The translations under genes and the position numbers were made by a program. A DNA stretch of 42,257 bases from an uncultured Pseudomonadales bacterium (GTDB lineage Bacteria; Pseudomonadota; Gammaproteobacteria; Pseudomonadales; Pseudohongiellaceae), in contig CASQMQ010000061.1 in the NCBI GenBank assembly GCA_949430125.1, positions 1 through 42,257 on the forward strand. Reading direction: 5' to 3'. Below are positions 22,351 through 34,753 of this stretch, in pieces; within the stretch, counting starts at the first letter, position 1; every line of letters starts with the position of its first letter. The notes beneath the pieces were generated by a model that saw nothing but the letters and a program-made list of their open reading frames with translations, did no database searches and was not told the origin of the DNA.

Positions 22351-23217
22351 TTACCGCGAGATCCCGCTCTTAAGATACTTGAAGTAGTCGCTGTCTGGAT
22401 CAAGCAAGAGCACGTCACCTTTCGAACTGAACGTCTCTCTATATGAATTCAGGCTGCGGGTAAACGCATAGAACTCAGGGTCTTTGTTGTAGGCATCAGC
22501 ATAGATTGCCGTTGCTGTTGCGTCACCCTCACCGCGTAGTTGCTCAGCATCTCTGTAAGCCTCTGCACGAAAAATTGTCGCCTGACGATCAGCGTCGGCA
22601 CGAATACCAATCGCGAGCTCTTCACCGAAAGAACGTAACTCCTGCGCCTCTCTGTTTCGCTCGGTGATCATACGCTCATAAACAGAAGAGCGTACGTCTT
22701 CGGGTAGATCGATTCGCTTCACGCGTACGTCGATGATCTCTATACCTAGGTCCGCCGCCGTAGTCTCATTGAGATCGGCTGTCAGAGCGAGCATCATCTG
22801 ATCTCTCTCTCCAGCGACAACTTCTGCAAGAGTACGGTCACCAATCTGGTCACGCAGACCGTCGTTGATACGTTCTGCAAGCAGGCTGCCGGCTGTAGTC
22901 GTGTTGCCGCGTGTAGAGATGTAGAACTGGCCCACGTCGACGATACGCCACTTCGCGTAGGAATCGACTTCCAGCGCCTTCTGCTCCAGCGTCAGGTAGC
23001 GACGCCGAGGCGCGTCTTCAGTCAAGATCCGCGCGTCAAATTTACGCACATTATTAACCCAAGGAATTTTGACATGCAGACCTGGGTCGATGGAATCTTG
23101 AACCAATTCACCAAATTGCAGCATCACTGCGCGTTCTGTTTCCTTAACGACGAAAAGAGAATTGCTAGCGACTATGACGACTAGAAAAATAAGACCTACC
23201 GCTATAAAATTTTTCAT
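22351..23217 (-). CDS. hflC: HflC, FtsH protease modulator
   Basis: SPFH protein: NSLFVVKETERAVMLQFGELVQDSIDPGLHVKIPWVNNVRKFDARIL; TAATG overlap with hflK stop. Confidence 0.97.
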   Translation of the reverse strand: MKNFIAVGLIFLVVIVASNSLFVVKETERAVMLQFGELVQDSIDPGLHVKIPWVNNVRKFDARILTEDAPRRRYLTLEQKALEVDSYAKWRIVDVGQFYISTRGNTTTAGSLLAERINDGLRDQIGDRTLAEVVAGERDQMMLALTADLNETTAADLGIEIIDVRVKRIDLPEDVRSSVYERMITERNREAQELRSFGEELAIGIRADADRQATIFRAEAYRDAEQLRGEGDATATAIYADAYNKDPEFYAFTRSLNSYRETFSSKGDVLLLDPDSDYFKYLKSGISR

Positions 23218-24443
23218 TATCGATTTCCCCGTCCCGTAGTAGGTAGTCGCGAACGATCTACACTGTTTGTACTATTTGATCCCGGTAAAAATGGCGCCAA
23301 CTGGTCTGCCAAATTTCTGAGGTCTGTCGTAGTATTATTCGAATTGATGCTTGAATTGCTCTGCTCCATAAGCTTGTCCAATGGCAGGAACAACATATTG
23401 TTGCCGCCTTCGACATCTACCATGATCTTGCTACTCGCCGTCATCACGTCTTCGATCGAGTCGATATAGAGTCGCTGTCGAGTCACCTCAGGAGACTTCA
23501 AGTATTCCGTTAACAACTGGTCGAAGCGAGACGCATCACCCGTTGCTTCAGCCACGACTTCTGCGCTGTAAGCGTTTGCCGCTTCGATTCGCCGCTGTGC
23601 TTCACCGCGAGCCTCAGGAATAATCTGATTCGAATATTGCTGGGCCTGGTTCTGCACACGTTGCTCGTCTTCTCTGGCGCGGATCACGTCATCGAAGGCG
23701 GGACGAACAGCATCAGGTGGCTGAGCATCGACCACGTTAACCTGGCTTACAAAGATACCGGTATTGTAAGCATTCATATAATCCTGCAGACGCTCCTGCA
23801 CATCGGCGGCCATTCGATCGCGACCCGTGGTCAGAATTTGATCCATGAAGTTGCCACCAACTACGTGGCGAATTGCAGATTCGGACGCGTTATCCAGACT
23901 AAGCTCTGGGTCCTGCACAGCGATCACATACTTCACTGGATCCTGAATCAGATACTGCACGGTGACTGCGATGTCGATGATGTTTTCATCGGTAGTCAGC
24001 ATCGCGCGATTTTCATAGGTCTTCGCGTTTAACTCGGAAACGTTAACCAGGCTAACTTCATCAACGACCGGTGGATTCCAGTGCAAACCCGGCTGCACTG
24101 TCAAATCCATCACCCTACCGAAGCGCAAGACGACGCCGCGTTCGGCTTCGTCCACGATATAGAAACCCATGAATCCCCAGATGACAGCTACCACGGCTAA
24201 TAGTCCTGCGATTAGACCCGCGGACAAACCACCACCGCCGCTTGACGAAGAACCAGTGGAACTAGAACCACCGCTGCCCCCGCCGAACAGATTATTGAAT
24301 TTTTTGGTCAGATTGCGCACAACCTCATCGATATCAGGAGGGCCCTGGTCGCCGCCCTTACGACCTCCACCCCAAGGGTCTTTGTCTTTGTCGTTTCCAT
24401 TTCCGTTATTTCCAGGTTCGTTCCAAGCCATTGGCTTCTCCAT
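23217..24443 (-). CDS. hflK: HflK, FtsH protease modulator (true start probably MAWNEPG, about 24431)
   Basis: MAWNEPGNNGNGNDKDKDPWGGG..; GFYIVDEAERGVVLRFGRVMDLTVQPGLHWNPP. Confidence 0.97.
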   Translation of the reverse strand: MEKPMAWNEPGNNGNGNDKDKDPWGGGRKGGDQGPPDIDEVVRNLTKKFNNLFGGGSGGSSSTGSSSSGGGGLSAGLIAGLLAVVAVIWGFMGFYIVDEAERGVVLRFGRVMDLTVQPGLHWNPPVVDEVSLVNVSELNAKTYENRAMLTTDENIIDIAVTVQYLIQDPVKYVIAVQDPELSLDNASESAIRHVVGGNFMDQILTTGRDRMAADVQERLQDYMNAYNTGIFVSQVNVVDAQPPDAVRPAFDDVIRAREDEQRVQNQAQQYSNQIIPEARGEAQRRIEAANAYSAEVVAEATGDASRFDQLLTEYLKSPEVTRQRLYIDSIEDVMTASSKIMVDVEGGNNMLFLPLDKLMEQSNSSINSNNTTTDLRNLADQLAPFLPGSNSTNSVDRSRLPTTGRGNR

Positions 24444-24543
24444 AACTTTCTAAACACGTAGAAGGTCGATTTTAGCTAATAATTGTTCATTTACACAGCA
24501 ATTTGCACTTTCAAAAGGCTATTTGATGCGATCAAGCGGTTGG

Positions 24544-25869
24544 TCACTTAATCTCGACTGCCAAATTAATCTGCTCCTGCACTGCAATAGTGTGACTTAT
24601 AACTTCTGTACCGCTTTGTTTGAGAATACGATCGAGGTCTGTGCGCGGCAATTTGATCCGCAGCTCATAGAAACCTTCCTCGTCTATATGTTCTTCCTCG
24701 ATGAATCCGCTATCGTAAAGCTGACTACGAAGCTTCGTCTGGCTCGGCGAGACTCTCAGAGTCTCGACAGCCATATTACCAGCAAGCAGCTCGCTCATCG
24801 CGCCCTGCAATAGATCCATCCCGGCGCCAGTCTTTGCAGATACCCAAACCTTTATAACCTTACCTTTCTCATTGCGTTGAATATGTGGCTCGACGCCTGG
24901 AAGCAGGTCGATCTTGTTAAATACCAGCAGCTGCGGCACGGACTTCGCGCCTATTTCTGCCAAGACCTTATCGACTTCAAAAATGTGATCTGGATGAAAT
25001 TCATTCGCCGTGTCCACGACATGGATAAGCAGATCCGCTTGAGCCGTCTCCTCAAGCGTAGCACGAAACGCCTCAACCAGTTGATGCGGCAGATGGCTAA
25101 TGAAACCTACCGTATCGGCGATGACCACCGGTCCATAGTTCTTCAGGGTAATACGGCGTAGCGTCGAATCCAACGTGGCAAACAATTGGTCCGCTGCATA
25201 AGTATGCGCACGGGCCATCTTATTAAATAGTGAGGACTTACCGGCGTTGGTGTAGCCAACCAGAGATATCGTTGCTACCTCCGAACGACGCCTAGAGCGG
25301 CGCCCTTGGTCGCGCTGTCCACGCACCTTCTCTAGGCCTTTGTTGATGGCCTTGATTCGCTGCCCAATCATGCGCTGGTCGAGTTCCAACTGCTTCTCAC
25401 CCGCGCCACGCATGCCGATGCCACCCTTCTGTCTATCCAGGTGAGTCCATCCACGTTTCAAGCGTGTGCTCAGGTGTTGCAACTGCGCCAACTCTACCTG
25501 CAGCTTACCTTCGTGGCTGCGCGCGCGTTGCGCGAAAATATCCAGAATTAATCCAGTACGATCGAGTACGCGACACTTGAGTTCGGCCTCTAGGTTACGT
25601 TCCTGACTCGGAGAGAGTGTGTGATTGAACAGAACTAGCCCTGCTTTATGTGCGAGCACGGCGGCTCGAATCTCTTCAAGTTTGCCTGATCCGATAAAAA
25701 GGTTTGGTGAAGGAGCCTTTCTAGAGCCTGTGATGAAGTCCACCGGCTGGGCGCCGGCAGAGATTGCCAATTCTTCAAATTCGGCTGGGTCCTCCCGTTC
25801 ACTCTCTGAATCTATAATGAGGTGAACGAGGATAGAGATCTCGCCGGAATCGGGTCTGTCAAAAAACAA
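24544..25869 (-). CDS. hflX: GTPase HflX
   Basis: GGIGMRGAGEKQLELDQRMI, VGYTNAGKSSLFN, DTVGFISHLPHQLVEAFRATLEE. Confidence 0.97.
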   Translation of the reverse strand: MFFDRPDSGEISILVHLIIDSESEREDPAEFEELAISAGAQPVDFITGSRKAPSPNLFIGSGKLEEIRAAVLAHKAGLVLFNHTLSPSQERNLEAELKCRVLDRTGLILDIFAQRARSHEGKLQVELAQLQHLSTRLKRGWTHLDRQKGGIGMRGAGEKQLELDQRMIGQRIKAINKGLEKVRGQRDQGRRSRRRSEVATISLVGYTNAGKSSLFNKMARAHTYAADQLFATLDSTLRRITLKNYGPVVIADTVGFISHLPHQLVEAFRATLEETAQADLLIHVVDTANEFHPDHIFEVDKVLAEIGAKSVPQLLVFNKIDLLPGVEPHIQRNEKGKVIKVWVSAKTGAGMDLLQGAMSELLAGNMAVETLRVSPSQTKLRSQLYDSGFIEEEHIDEEGFYELRIKLPRTDLDRILKQSGTEVISHTIAVQEQINLAVEIK

Positions 25870-25891
25870 TCAATTTCCTCACTGAGAAATG

Positions 25892-26173
25892 CTAAACCGC
25901 GTTACCCGGCTCATCAGCGTCATCTTCGACTGCTTCAGCCCCTTCGCCTGGATTCTGCATGGGCACTTTTACCATGCGCGAGGGTACTACTGTTGAAATC
26001 GCGTGCTTGTAGACCATCTGGCTAACAGCGTTCTTGAGCAGAATCACAAATTGGTCAAATGATTCGATCTGACCCTGCAACTTAATTCCACTAACCAGGT
26101 AAATGGCCACCGGGATTCGCTCCTTGCGAAGCACGTTCAAAAACGGATCTTGTAATGTATGCCCTTTAGACAT
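25892..26173 (-). CDS. hfq: RNA chaperone Hfq
   Basis: [66 protein letters not shown]. Confidence 0.99.
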   Translation of the reverse strand: MSKGHTLQDPFLNVLRKERIPVAIYLVSGIKLQGQIESFDQFVILLKNAVSQMVYKHAISTVVPSRMVKVPMQNPGEGAEAVEDDADEPGNAV

Positions 26174-26306
26174 TATTTATTCCCCTTACAATCGACAATC
26201 ATTAAAACTGAGTTTTTGCCGTCTCGAAATCGAGTCTGGCGGAACCGGTTTAATATCTGTGGATCTTCCTATAAAAATTTAACGAACTCTCTACCTTCCA
26301 TACTGT

Positions 26307-27260
26307 CTATATAGAGATGGTATCCATGTATTTCAAGACATGTCGTACGGATTGAGTGGAAGAATTACTCAAACTTTGCAGGCTTGGCCAACTACGCAGC
26401 CAAGTAAACTGCCGCTTAGCGAGTTGCCTGGTAGCAATAATACTCTTTTCCACCATACCATCATAGTCAATTTCGCCGTCCAAATACTGCCAGACCTGTC
26501 TGTATCCTACTGATTTTATTGAAGGAAGTAGGCGATTGAGATCACCTCGAGAGCGTAAAGCCTGCACCTCGTCGACTAAGCCCTCATTAAGCATCTGTCG
26601 GAAACGTGTCTCTATCTGATCGTGTAATACGCCGCGATCTTCTGGTTGGATCGCGAAGAAATGTAAATTGTATGGGAGCAGGGCCTTTTGCTGCGCCTGC
26701 ATCTCGGCGTGAAAGCTAGTCATTGTCTTGCCTGAGACCCTATATACCTCCAATGCCCGTTGTATTCTTTGCGGATCGTTAGGGTGAATCCTGGCTGCTG
26801 AATCCGGATCGACTGCCGCAAGTTGCTGATGTACTGCCTCCCAGCCCTGTTCCTGTGCCAACATCTCGATCTCAGCACGTATTTCTGGATCGGCATGAGG
26901 CATGTTTGCGAGGCCGTCTCGCAAGACGCGAAAATACAACATCGTGCCGCCAACAAGCAGCGGGGTGTCGCCAACGTCTAGTATCTCGTCGATTTCCCTA
27001 AAAGCATCCGCCCTGAATTGAGAGGCCGAATACGGCACAGCTGGATCGATAAAATCGATCAAGCGATGGGGCGCGATATCTAAAACCCCTTTCTGGGGCT
27101 TGCCTGTGCCAATATCCATCTGCCGATAGATCTGCGCCGAATCCACGCTGACGATCTGAAACGGATGCTGCTGCACCAGGTCGACGGCAAGAGAGGTTTT
27201 GCCCGATGCGGTCGGGCCCATCAGGCAGATCACGTTGGGTTTGGAGGAGGACGAATTCAT
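26307..27260 (-). CDS. miaA: tRNA dimethylallyltransferase
   Basis: [57 protein letters not shown]. Confidence 0.98.
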   Translation of the reverse strand: MNSSSSKPNVICLMGPTASGKTSLAVDLVQQHPFQIVSVDSAQIYRQMDIGTGKPQKGVLDIAPHRLIDFIDPAVPYSASQFRADAFREIDEILDVGDTPLLVGGTMLYFRVLRDGLANMPHADPEIRAEIEMLAQEQGWEAVHQQLAAVDPDSAARIHPNDPQRIQRALEVYRVSGKTMTSFHAEMQAQQKALLPYNLHFFAIQPEDRGVLHDQIETRFRQMLNEGLVDEVQALRSRGDLNRLLPSIKSVGYRQVWQYLDGEIDYDGMVEKSIIATRQLAKRQFTWLRSWPSLQSLSNSSTQSVRHVLKYMDTISI

Positions 27261-27303
27261 AGTGGAGATTGTACGCGACTAGAGAGGAAGTTCGTTCTCG
27301 ATC

Positions 27304-29187
27304 TTACTGCCCACGAAGAAAGAGTTTATCCAGCTCATCCAGACCCTGATACACCCATGTTGGTCTACCATGATTGCACTGACCGCTGCGCTCGGTAGTT
27401 TCCATGTCGCGCAGCAACGCATTCATCTCTGGGATAGTTAAGTGACGATTGGCGCGGACCGAACCATGACATGCCATGGTGGAGAGTAGCTCATCCTGAT
27501 GCGCTTGGATGCGATCACTGCTACCGTATTCGAGAACATCGGACAGCACATCGCGCACCAGTTGTTCGATATTAGCGTTACGCAAAATCGAGGGGACCTG
27601 CCTTACTACTATCGATTCCGCCGCGGCTCTCTCTAACTCGATTCCAATACTAAGCAACGCTTCTCGTTCAGTCTCCGCGCAGTCTGCTTCTGATTGACTC
27701 ACCGCGATAGACAAAGGTACGAGCAAGGGCTGCATCTTCAATTCTTCATTCTGGCAGGCTGTTTTCATGCGCTCGTAGGTGATGCGTTCGTGTGCCGCAT
27801 GCATGTCCACGGTAATCAGCCCTTCCTTATTCTGCGCAAGAATATAAATTCCATGCAGTTGTGCTATGGCGTATCCCAGCGGTGGCACTTCTGAATCGTC
27901 GGCAGTGAGCTTCGCGAAATTTTCCAATTGGCTTTGTATCGCACCGGCAGCAGGTTGCCCTGTGCTCGGTCTGTAGGAATAATTATTCGAAGCCGGTCCC
28001 GCAAGTGACAGACTACTCTGATCGCTGAAGTTTCCCGCTGCAAAGTTTGAATCTGGGTTAGCTGCAAAATTTCCTGCAGCGCTACCGCTGCGCATAGCTA
28101 CAAACGGATCGCCCTCGTGTCCATTGTTCTGTGCGTTATCTGCGAGCCGATCGGACGGCCTCAGTTCTGCTAACGCCTTGTGCAATGAACTAAAAAGAAA
28201 GTCATGCACTAGGCGGCTGTCGCGAAAACGTACCTCATGCTTCGTTGGATGCACGTTCACATCAACTGCTGATGGCGCCAACTCCAGATACAACACATAG
28301 GCAGGATGACGTCCATGAAACAACACATCACGATAGGCTTGCTTTACTGCGTGTGTCACCAGTTTGTCGCGAATGATCCGGCCGTTCACATAGAAGTATT
28401 GCAAGTCTGCCTGAGAGCGCGAAAAGGTCGGTAGACTGACCCAACCCCAGAGACGTAGACCCTGCCCTTCCATTTCTACGAACACAGAGCTTTCGACAAA
28501 GGCAGGACCGCACACCAGAGCGACGCGTCGCTGTTTTTCCTGATCGGACTTTGCTGGAAGCAATTTACGAATCGCGCGCTGATTGTGAGTAAGTGAAAAC
28601 TGCACATCGAAGCGACTCAGCGCGATACGTTTTAGAACCTCATCGATGCGCGAGAATTCCGTTTTCTCTGTTTTCAGAAATTTCTTGCGCGCAGGCGTAT
28701 TGAAGAATAAGTCTCGCACCTCGACCGTGGTTCCGCGCGAGTGTGCGGCGGGTGAAAGTATGACATCCATCTCCTGCCCCTCGGCGATGACCTTCCAGCC
28801 GCTATTGTCGCCACTAGCTGCGGCTACATCGTCGTCTGCCTTTGAGGTCATAGTCAGGCGTGAGACCGAACTGATACTGGCTAGCGCCTCGCCACGAAAG
28901 CCCAGGCTGGCGATGTTTTCTAGGTCTTCGAGGTCGGTGATTTTACTGGTGGCATGCCGGCTAAGCGCCAACTCTAAGTCCTGCTTATGAATGCCTAGCC
29001 CGTCGTCCTTGACCTTGATTTGTTTCGTGCCGCCCTGCTCAACTTCGATCTCTAGTCGACTAGCGCCGGCATCCAGAGAGTTCTCCATTAACTCCTTGAC
29101 GACCGAGGCGGGGCGCTCGACGACCTCGCCCGCGGCAATCTGATTCGCGAGGCGTTGACTGAGAAGATTAATCCGTGACATTGGCAA
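27304..29187 (-). CDS. mutL: DNA mismatch repair protein MutL
   Basis: [54 protein letters not shown]-terminal [40 protein letters not shown]. Confidence 0.98.
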   Translation of the reverse strand: MPMSRINLLSQRLANQIAAGEVVERPASVVKELMENSLDAGASRLEIEVEQGGTKQIKVKDDGLGIHKQDLELALSRHATSKITDLEDLENIASLGFRGEALASISSVSRLTMTSKADDDVAAASGDNSGWKVIAEGQEMDVILSPAAHSRGTTVEVRDLFFNTPARKKFLKTEKTEFSRIDEVLKRIALSRFDVQFSLTHNQRAIRKLLPAKSDQEKQRRVALVCGPAFVESSVFVEMEGQGLRLWGWVSLPTFSRSQADLQYFYVNGRIIRDKLVTHAVKQAYRDVLFHGRHPAYVLYLELAPSAVDVNVHPTKHEVRFRDSRLVHDFLFSSLHKALAELRPSDRLADNAQNNGHEGDPFVAMRSGSAAGNFAANPDSNFAAGNFSDQSSLSLAGPASNNYSYRPSTGQPAAGAIQSQLENFAKLTADDSEVPPLGYAIAQLHGIYILAQNKEGLITVDMHAAHERITYERMKTACQNEELKMQPLLVPLSIAVSQSEADCAETEREALLSIGIELERAAAESIVVRQVPSILRNANIEQLVRDVLSDVLEYGSSDRIQAHQDELLSTMACHGSVRANRHLTIPEMNALLRDMETTERSGQCNHGRPTWVYQGLDELDKLFLRGQ

Positions 29188-29278
29188 GTAGCAGTAAAGA
29201 GAATGGGGCTAGCATTGTAGCACCAACCACAGAGCAAAACTATGGGAACCAACACAGAAGAAGCCAACTAAACTAGAG

Positions 29279-30834
29279 CTAGGATGCGGGTATTTTTAGA
29301 ATTTGCCCGACCATGATGCGATCGTTAGTGATGTTGTTTACCTGGCGCAAACTACCCAGACTAACTTGATACCGCTGCGCGATCTCGGAGAGCGTTTCCC
29401 CGCGACGAATCGTGTGTTCTTCCTGCTCCCCTGCGCCGACTCCCGGAATAGTAAGTTCCTGACCTACGTGAATCGTGTTCGAAGAAATTTTATTAGCCGA
29501 TTTTAATTCCGCTAGACTAACGTTGTAGCGCTGCGCGATTACCGAAAGGCTATCACCTCTCTTCACCATATAGATGCCAGGCATGGGCACGATGCCGTTT
29601 GCCTTCTGCCAGGCGACAAGAGAACCCTGGGGGGGCGCATCGTAGAAATAATTCATCACGCCCTGCGCGATGCCGCGCGCAAGCTTCTGCTGGAATGCAG
29701 ATGTGTTAAGCCTTCTGGCTTCATCAGGGTTCGTGAGATAACCAGTTTCGATAAGCATCGAAGGTATGTCCGGCGACTTCAACACTTCTAACGATGCCTG
29801 CTGCACCTTGTCACGGCGCAGACGTGTCATGCCATCCAAGGATTCCAAAACACGAGTACCCGCGATCAGACTCTGCTCCATGCTCCAAGCCATCTGCAGT
29901 GAGACGAGCGTAAGCGCGACATCGTCGTCCCAGGAACTGAGATCAAGATCGCCGCCCACGCCGCCTAGTAAGTCCGCAGTTATTTTCCTTCTGCGCGACA
30001 CGACGAGAATTTTCTCGGTCGGCTCTATCACCCGATAGCGCATAAATAGTCAGGCCATTGGCACGGCTAGTACGATACCAATCGGTATGCACCGCGACGA
30101 AGAGGTCAGCGCGCTTCTCGCGGGCGATTTCAGAACGGCGCTGTAATTCAACATAGTAGTCACCATCACGAATCATGATTGGCGTGTAGCCGGGCATTCT
30201 TTCAAGTTGATTGAATAAGAGCGCGCGCTATTTTTAGCGTGATGTTCTTCTCTCTTAGCTTGCCATCAAATCCGATGCCGCCGGGATCTTCACCGCCGTG
30301 TCCTGCCGAGATCGCAACGATTATATTACGACGCTCATCGCTACGGGGAGCACTAGTAGAATTCGAGGATACGGTGCTGGTGTTTTTCGGCTCATCAGCA
30401 GATGGCGACTCGCCATAAAGATCGACAACCAGACGATCGCCTTGTTCGCTATTCGGTGCGAGCGTAAAACTACGCGGCTCAACCTCAGTAACAAGATCGA
30501 TCACCATGCGCAGAGTGTCGCCATCTCGAATCGCACTGCGTATGCCGCTAATCGGACTCTCATTAAAATCGAGTCTAGACAAATCGCCACCCAAGGACGA
30601 GCCTTCTATGTCGATAACCACACGAGCTGGGTTCTCGAGCGTGAACAGCTTGTATTCCACCTCGCCGGACAGATCAAAAACGAGACGAGTATGGTCCGGC
30701 GCACGCCACACCCTTACCTCTTCCACATCAGCAGCAGACACAGCAAAACTCACCAGCAGCGTACAAACTGCTAGAGCGAGGGTAAGACAGCGATTGCTGC
30801 CCTCAATACTGCTTAGATTGTGTTGTGATTTCAT
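29279..30834 (-). CDS. amiC: N-acetylmuramoyl-L-alanine amidase (AmiB/AmiC type) with AMIN domain and two LysM domains; split by two single-base insertions
   Basis: AMIN domain (ORF 30202-30834, ISAGHGGEDPGGIGFDGKLREKNITLKIAR); middle frame MPGYTPIMIRDGDYYVELQRRSEIAREKRADLFVAVHTDWYR; C-terminal frame LLGGVGGDL..VLKSPDIPSMLIETGYLTNP plus two LysM repeats. Confidence 0.92.
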
Positions 30835-30879
30835 GACAAATTCTTTGAGACATACTTCACGTTGTCTAATACAACGGCC

Positions 30880-31395
30880 TCAGGGCCATAATCTTTTGGC
30901 AATTATGGCGCCTTTCTCCGTGAGACTTTGACAAGTAAGACACCGACCCGTTCCCTGATCGGCCATATCGATCACCAAATCCGCGCCAGGAAGCCATTTC
31001 ACGCCCTTCTCGGCCCACTCCACGAGGCAGAGATTCGACTCTGCGAAATACTCATCAGTACCGAGATAGGCCACCTCCTCGGGATCAGAGAGGCGGTAGA
31101 GATCGAAGTGATAGATGTTACAGAACTCGAATTCGTAGGGCTCTACCAACGTATAGGTAGGGCTTTTAACCGCGCCGGTGTAGCCGAAGGCACGCATGAA
31201 GCCCCGGGACAGGGTTGTCTTGCCTGCGCCTAGGTCGCCTTGGAGATAGATCATGCCGCCTAAGTGGGGGATACCCATCCCTTCAAGGACTGCATCGCCC
31301 GCCCTGCTTTCCCGGAATGTTGCGGCAGCTAGTTCAGCACCAAACTCAAGAGTGGCTGCCTCATCTGATAAATTTATTTGGTTCACTGGCCTCAT
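30880..31395 (-). CDS. tsaE: tRNA threonylcarbamoyladenosine biosynthesis ATPase TsaE
   Basis: IYLQGDLGAGKTTLSRGFMRAFGYTGAVKSPTYTLVEPYEF; HFDLYRLSDPEEVAYLGTDEYF. Confidence 0.96.
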   Translation of the reverse strand: MRPVNQINLSDEAATLEFGAELAAATFRESRAGDAVLEGMGIPHLGGMIYLQGDLGAGKTTLSRGFMRAFGYTGAVKSPTYTLVEPYEFEFCNIYHFDLYRLSDPEEVAYLGTDEYFAESNLCLVEWAEKGVKWLPGADLVIDMADQGTGRCLTCQSLTEKGAIIAKRLWP

Positions 31396-31471
31396 AGCTA
31401 CAAGTATAAAGCAGAAAGGCTTATTGGCGGGAGTTGCTGTGGCTTTCAGAATAAATTTTTAACGAATAAAG

Positions 31472-31528
31472 ATAAATGGGTCCAGTATAAATATACGTTA
31501 TCGTACATTTATCCTGGAGCCCATTTAT
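31472..31528. repeat. Long imperfect hairpin (about 26 bp arms, 4-nt loop)
   Basis: Left arm ATAAATGGGTCCAGTATAAATATACG; reverse complement of right arm ATAAATGGGCTCCAGGATAAATGTACG; loop TTAT. Confidence 0.85.
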
Positions 31529-31550
31529 TTACTTCCCAATTGAATACAAA

Positions 31551-31582
31551 AAAAGCCAAGGCACCCACATGCCTTGGCTTTT
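31551..31582 (-). terminator. Rho-independent terminator after the TonB-dependent receptor gene
   Basis: AAAAGCCAAGGCA-CCCACA-TGCCTTGGCTTTT (13-bp perfect stem) followed by a T-run on the minus strand. Confidence 0.88.
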
Positions 31583-31631
31583 CCTGCGGCAGGACTGAAA
31601 ACCAACATCAGCCTGCCGATTAGCAACGCTT

Positions 31632-34546
31632 TTATCCGCCGGGAGTAAAATCGATGGACACGAAGAATTGACGATAAAAGTTATTGATCAACCTAGACTC
31701 AAAGCCTCCTATTTGCCCAGTCAACGTAGGCTTGTAATCCAGGAGATTGTTCACTCCAGCAGACAGGGTAACTGCGCTGTTGAAGAAATCGTCAATGAAA
31801 TACGAGTAGCGCACATCGATGATAGGGTCCTCATCAATTTCACTAGGGGCCACAAACTGCCCATCAAATTGGTACAAGTCAACTATCTGGGCGTCATGAT
31901 CAACAGCACTAAACCAGCTTACCGACATTGACGCACTGTGATTGTTGCGGAACCAATTGTTTTGCCATGCCATTTTTACTTTCGGAATTGGGGGGGCGAT
32001 ATTAGTCCGCGCGTTCTGTTTTCCGAGAACATCTACAGGATTACCTTTCTTGTCTGTAAAGAGATAATCTGTATAGACCGTGGCATTGAGGCGTGTGTTG
32101 AATGTTCCCCAGTCACCTGGACTAAAAGAGTATTCCGCTTTCATGTCGAACAAGCTGACATCAAATTGTGCTACGTTGGCTGACTGAATCAGCACAAGTG
32201 ACACACGGCCATCAGGGTCGCGGAAGATATTCCCGCCGGCACCACCAACAGGCTGGGCACCCAGCCAGGCATCGGCGGCCTTTCGAGAGGCTGAGCCGGG
32301 AGTGGAGTCATAGGACCCTTCACTTTGGCCAGTATCCCGAAGCATAGAAGCGAACTGGTTCCGAGTTACGTCATCCTCAGTTAGAGTACGAATTCGGTCA
32401 GTATATTCAATTTCCTGATAGTCCATGGACAACTCAAAGCCTTCAAGCCTGCCCTCTGCCTGCCAAGTGAATCCGACATTAAGAATCTCTGCCTGTTCTG
32501 GGCCGAGATTTGGATTGCCCGATTGACATTTCAGTCCGCCAAGCAGCAGTTGCCCGCTGAAGTCGTCACTGCCGCTGTACATATCACCGCAGTTTTCGTT
32601 CGTAGTGGCCGCTCGGGTCTGGAATGAGGTCGGTGCCAAGAAGCTTTCGCCCCAAGACGCTCTCAGTGCTAGTCCAGGAATTATTTCATACCGCGCGGAA
32701 ATCTTGGGTGTAGTAGTCGACAGACCTTGGTCAGTAAATTGCTCACTCCGCACCGCAGCCTTGATAGCCAGATTCTCTAAGATAGGAACTTCTATCTCAG
32801 CAAACACTGAGCGGACTGCAGAGTTAAATACTTCGTCGCCTGCTATAGGCTCGCCATTCACTCCCCAGATGAAATTCTCTCCTGAAGCTTCGAATGGCTC
32901 TTGAAAAGTGCGCTCTTCCAAGTCACGCCATTGAAAGCCAAAGGCCATCTGCACAGCGCCGGCCGGAACATCAAATACTTCGCCCGTGAGCATAGTTTCA
33001 AAAACATCCAGAGCTTTACGTGAATTTTCCTGGTTTGGATTCTGGTACTGCATCCAGTTATTTAGTTCTCTGGGATTTTCGAATCCCGGCTCATGATAAG
33101 GAGATCGAGGGTCTCGAGAGCCGAAGGGATTAAACCACTGATCACCGGAGGCGCCACCTTCCCCGCGAAGAGCTAACTGCAGGCGGGATGCGTAGACACC
33201 TGAAACATCGCGTTTACTGGAGCTATCTTGCTTGGTGTAGTAGGTATAACCAGACCAACTAGTGTTGCCGAGGTCATAATCTGCAGACAGCTTGACGCGA
33301 TTGGTTTGATAGATCCCGTCGAACTGGCGAGATGTGTCAGTATTAATGCCATCAGGGAGGTACTGCGGCAGGGGATGAGTATAAATTCTCCACAGATCAG
33401 GGGCCACGTCAAACCCATAAGGGTTGGCAGGGTGCTCCTCTGGGATCACTAGCATTGATCGGTTATTAGCCGGATTAGGCGAAGCAAATGTGCTTCTGTC
33501 TTGGTTAACACGCGCATGGTTATTCATCATGAAGCCAAAACTCAACCAGTCGGCAGCTTCCCATTGAAGGTTGTTATAAACGTTATATTCTTGTTGCTGC
33601 AGAACCACTTCAGCCTGAGCGCTGTACTCAAAAGTACAGAAGTTGCCACTGTGTGCGGTTCCAGATGGCAGGGGAGAGGGCCCGTAGCCATGGGTTGGAG
33701 TGCCTTGGTTAAACGTTCCGCATGAAGGGTCTAGCAAGCGGGGACCCGTCAGTGTAGCCCCGCTCTTTCCTCTTAATGGAAGGGTGCTAAGGTCGTCAGG
33801 GACCCCCTCAAGCTGCTTAAATGATCCAGGGTTTCCGGAACTGGAGGTGCCTCGGGATACATTGTGTTCGCGTCCGCGCTCGTACCACATAAGGGGTGTG
33901 CGCTGATAGGTTTCGGCGGATCCGACATAACTGAGACCGTTGTCCCATGACTTACCCCATAACGCGGAGATACGCATTTCTTCCATCTTTCCATCTTCAG
34001 GCCTCTGATAAAAAGTACGGAATTTAACTCCGTCGTATTCCTTGATGGGAATCAGGTTGACCACGCCGGCCACCGCGTCGGACCCATACAGCGCGGAACC
34101 ACCATCCAACACCAGTTCCATCCGTTCCATCGCGATGTCCGGGAAGGCGGTATTCAAGCGCGAATCGATTGTACGTACACCATCTACCAGGGTCAGAGTG
34201 GAGTTTTCACCCAGGCCACGTAGGTTGAAACTGGCCCCTTAGAGCGGTTTGTGGGCCGTCCTGGCTACCAAGTACAACGTCGACAATATCAACGTTCTGA
34301 ACATAGCTCAGCTCGCGTATGTATTCCGACATGTTCGGCGTGCCTGATGCTGAGAAGGTCCGCACCCGTGACTGTATCTGCCGCTGTATCCTGCGAGAAC
34401 GCACTGTTCCTAATGTAGGAGCCTGTGACGACAATTTCTTCAACCTCGTCATCTTGGGCTTGGGCTATTACCGGCGCTACAAGTGAAGACATGAGAGCCG
34501 TATGAATGAGATATGAAAGCTTCTTACGTCGAAATTTATTGGGCAT
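31632..34546 (-). CDS. TonB-dependent receptor, N-terminus split by two single-base insertions
   Basis: Signal peptide and TonB-box-like EEIVVTGSYIRN (34289-34546), plug domain in a second frame (SASGTPNMSEYIRELSYVQNVDIVDVVLGSQDGPQTALRG), then ASFNLRGLGENSTLTLVDGVRTIDSRLNTAFPDIAMERMELVLDGGSALYGSDAVAGVVNLI and an 841-aa barrel. Confidence 0.95.
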
Positions 34547-34725
34547 TTACCCTCTCCTTGGCTGCACGTTGGAGGCTTAAAATCCGGCCTCAAGTGCTGC
34601 TCGTAATTTTAATAAGTACTCTCTGAGTAAGTTTCCCTGCATCTCCATGACAACAATATTGAGCGAGCAGTATGGTCCCTTAGAAATAAAACTAGCATAT
34701 AGTAATATAACATTAAAGTGTTTTT

Positions 34726-34753
34726 AAAGGTTTATAAGCTTTATAGGTTATGG
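34726..34753 (-). promoter_or_regulatory. Candidate shared regulatory element upstream of the TonB receptor (copy A)
   Basis: Minus-strand CCATAACCTATAAAGCTTATAAACCTTT; matches copy B at 39372-39399 at about 23 of 28 positions with one gap. Confidence 0.5.

Noticed and set aside
30212-30230. Programmed ribosomal frameshifting in amiC and other split genes
   Set aside because: The breaks occur in many unrelated genes, mostly need the same +1 correction, and no conserved slippery-site/stimulator pattern was seen; sequencing error is simpler.
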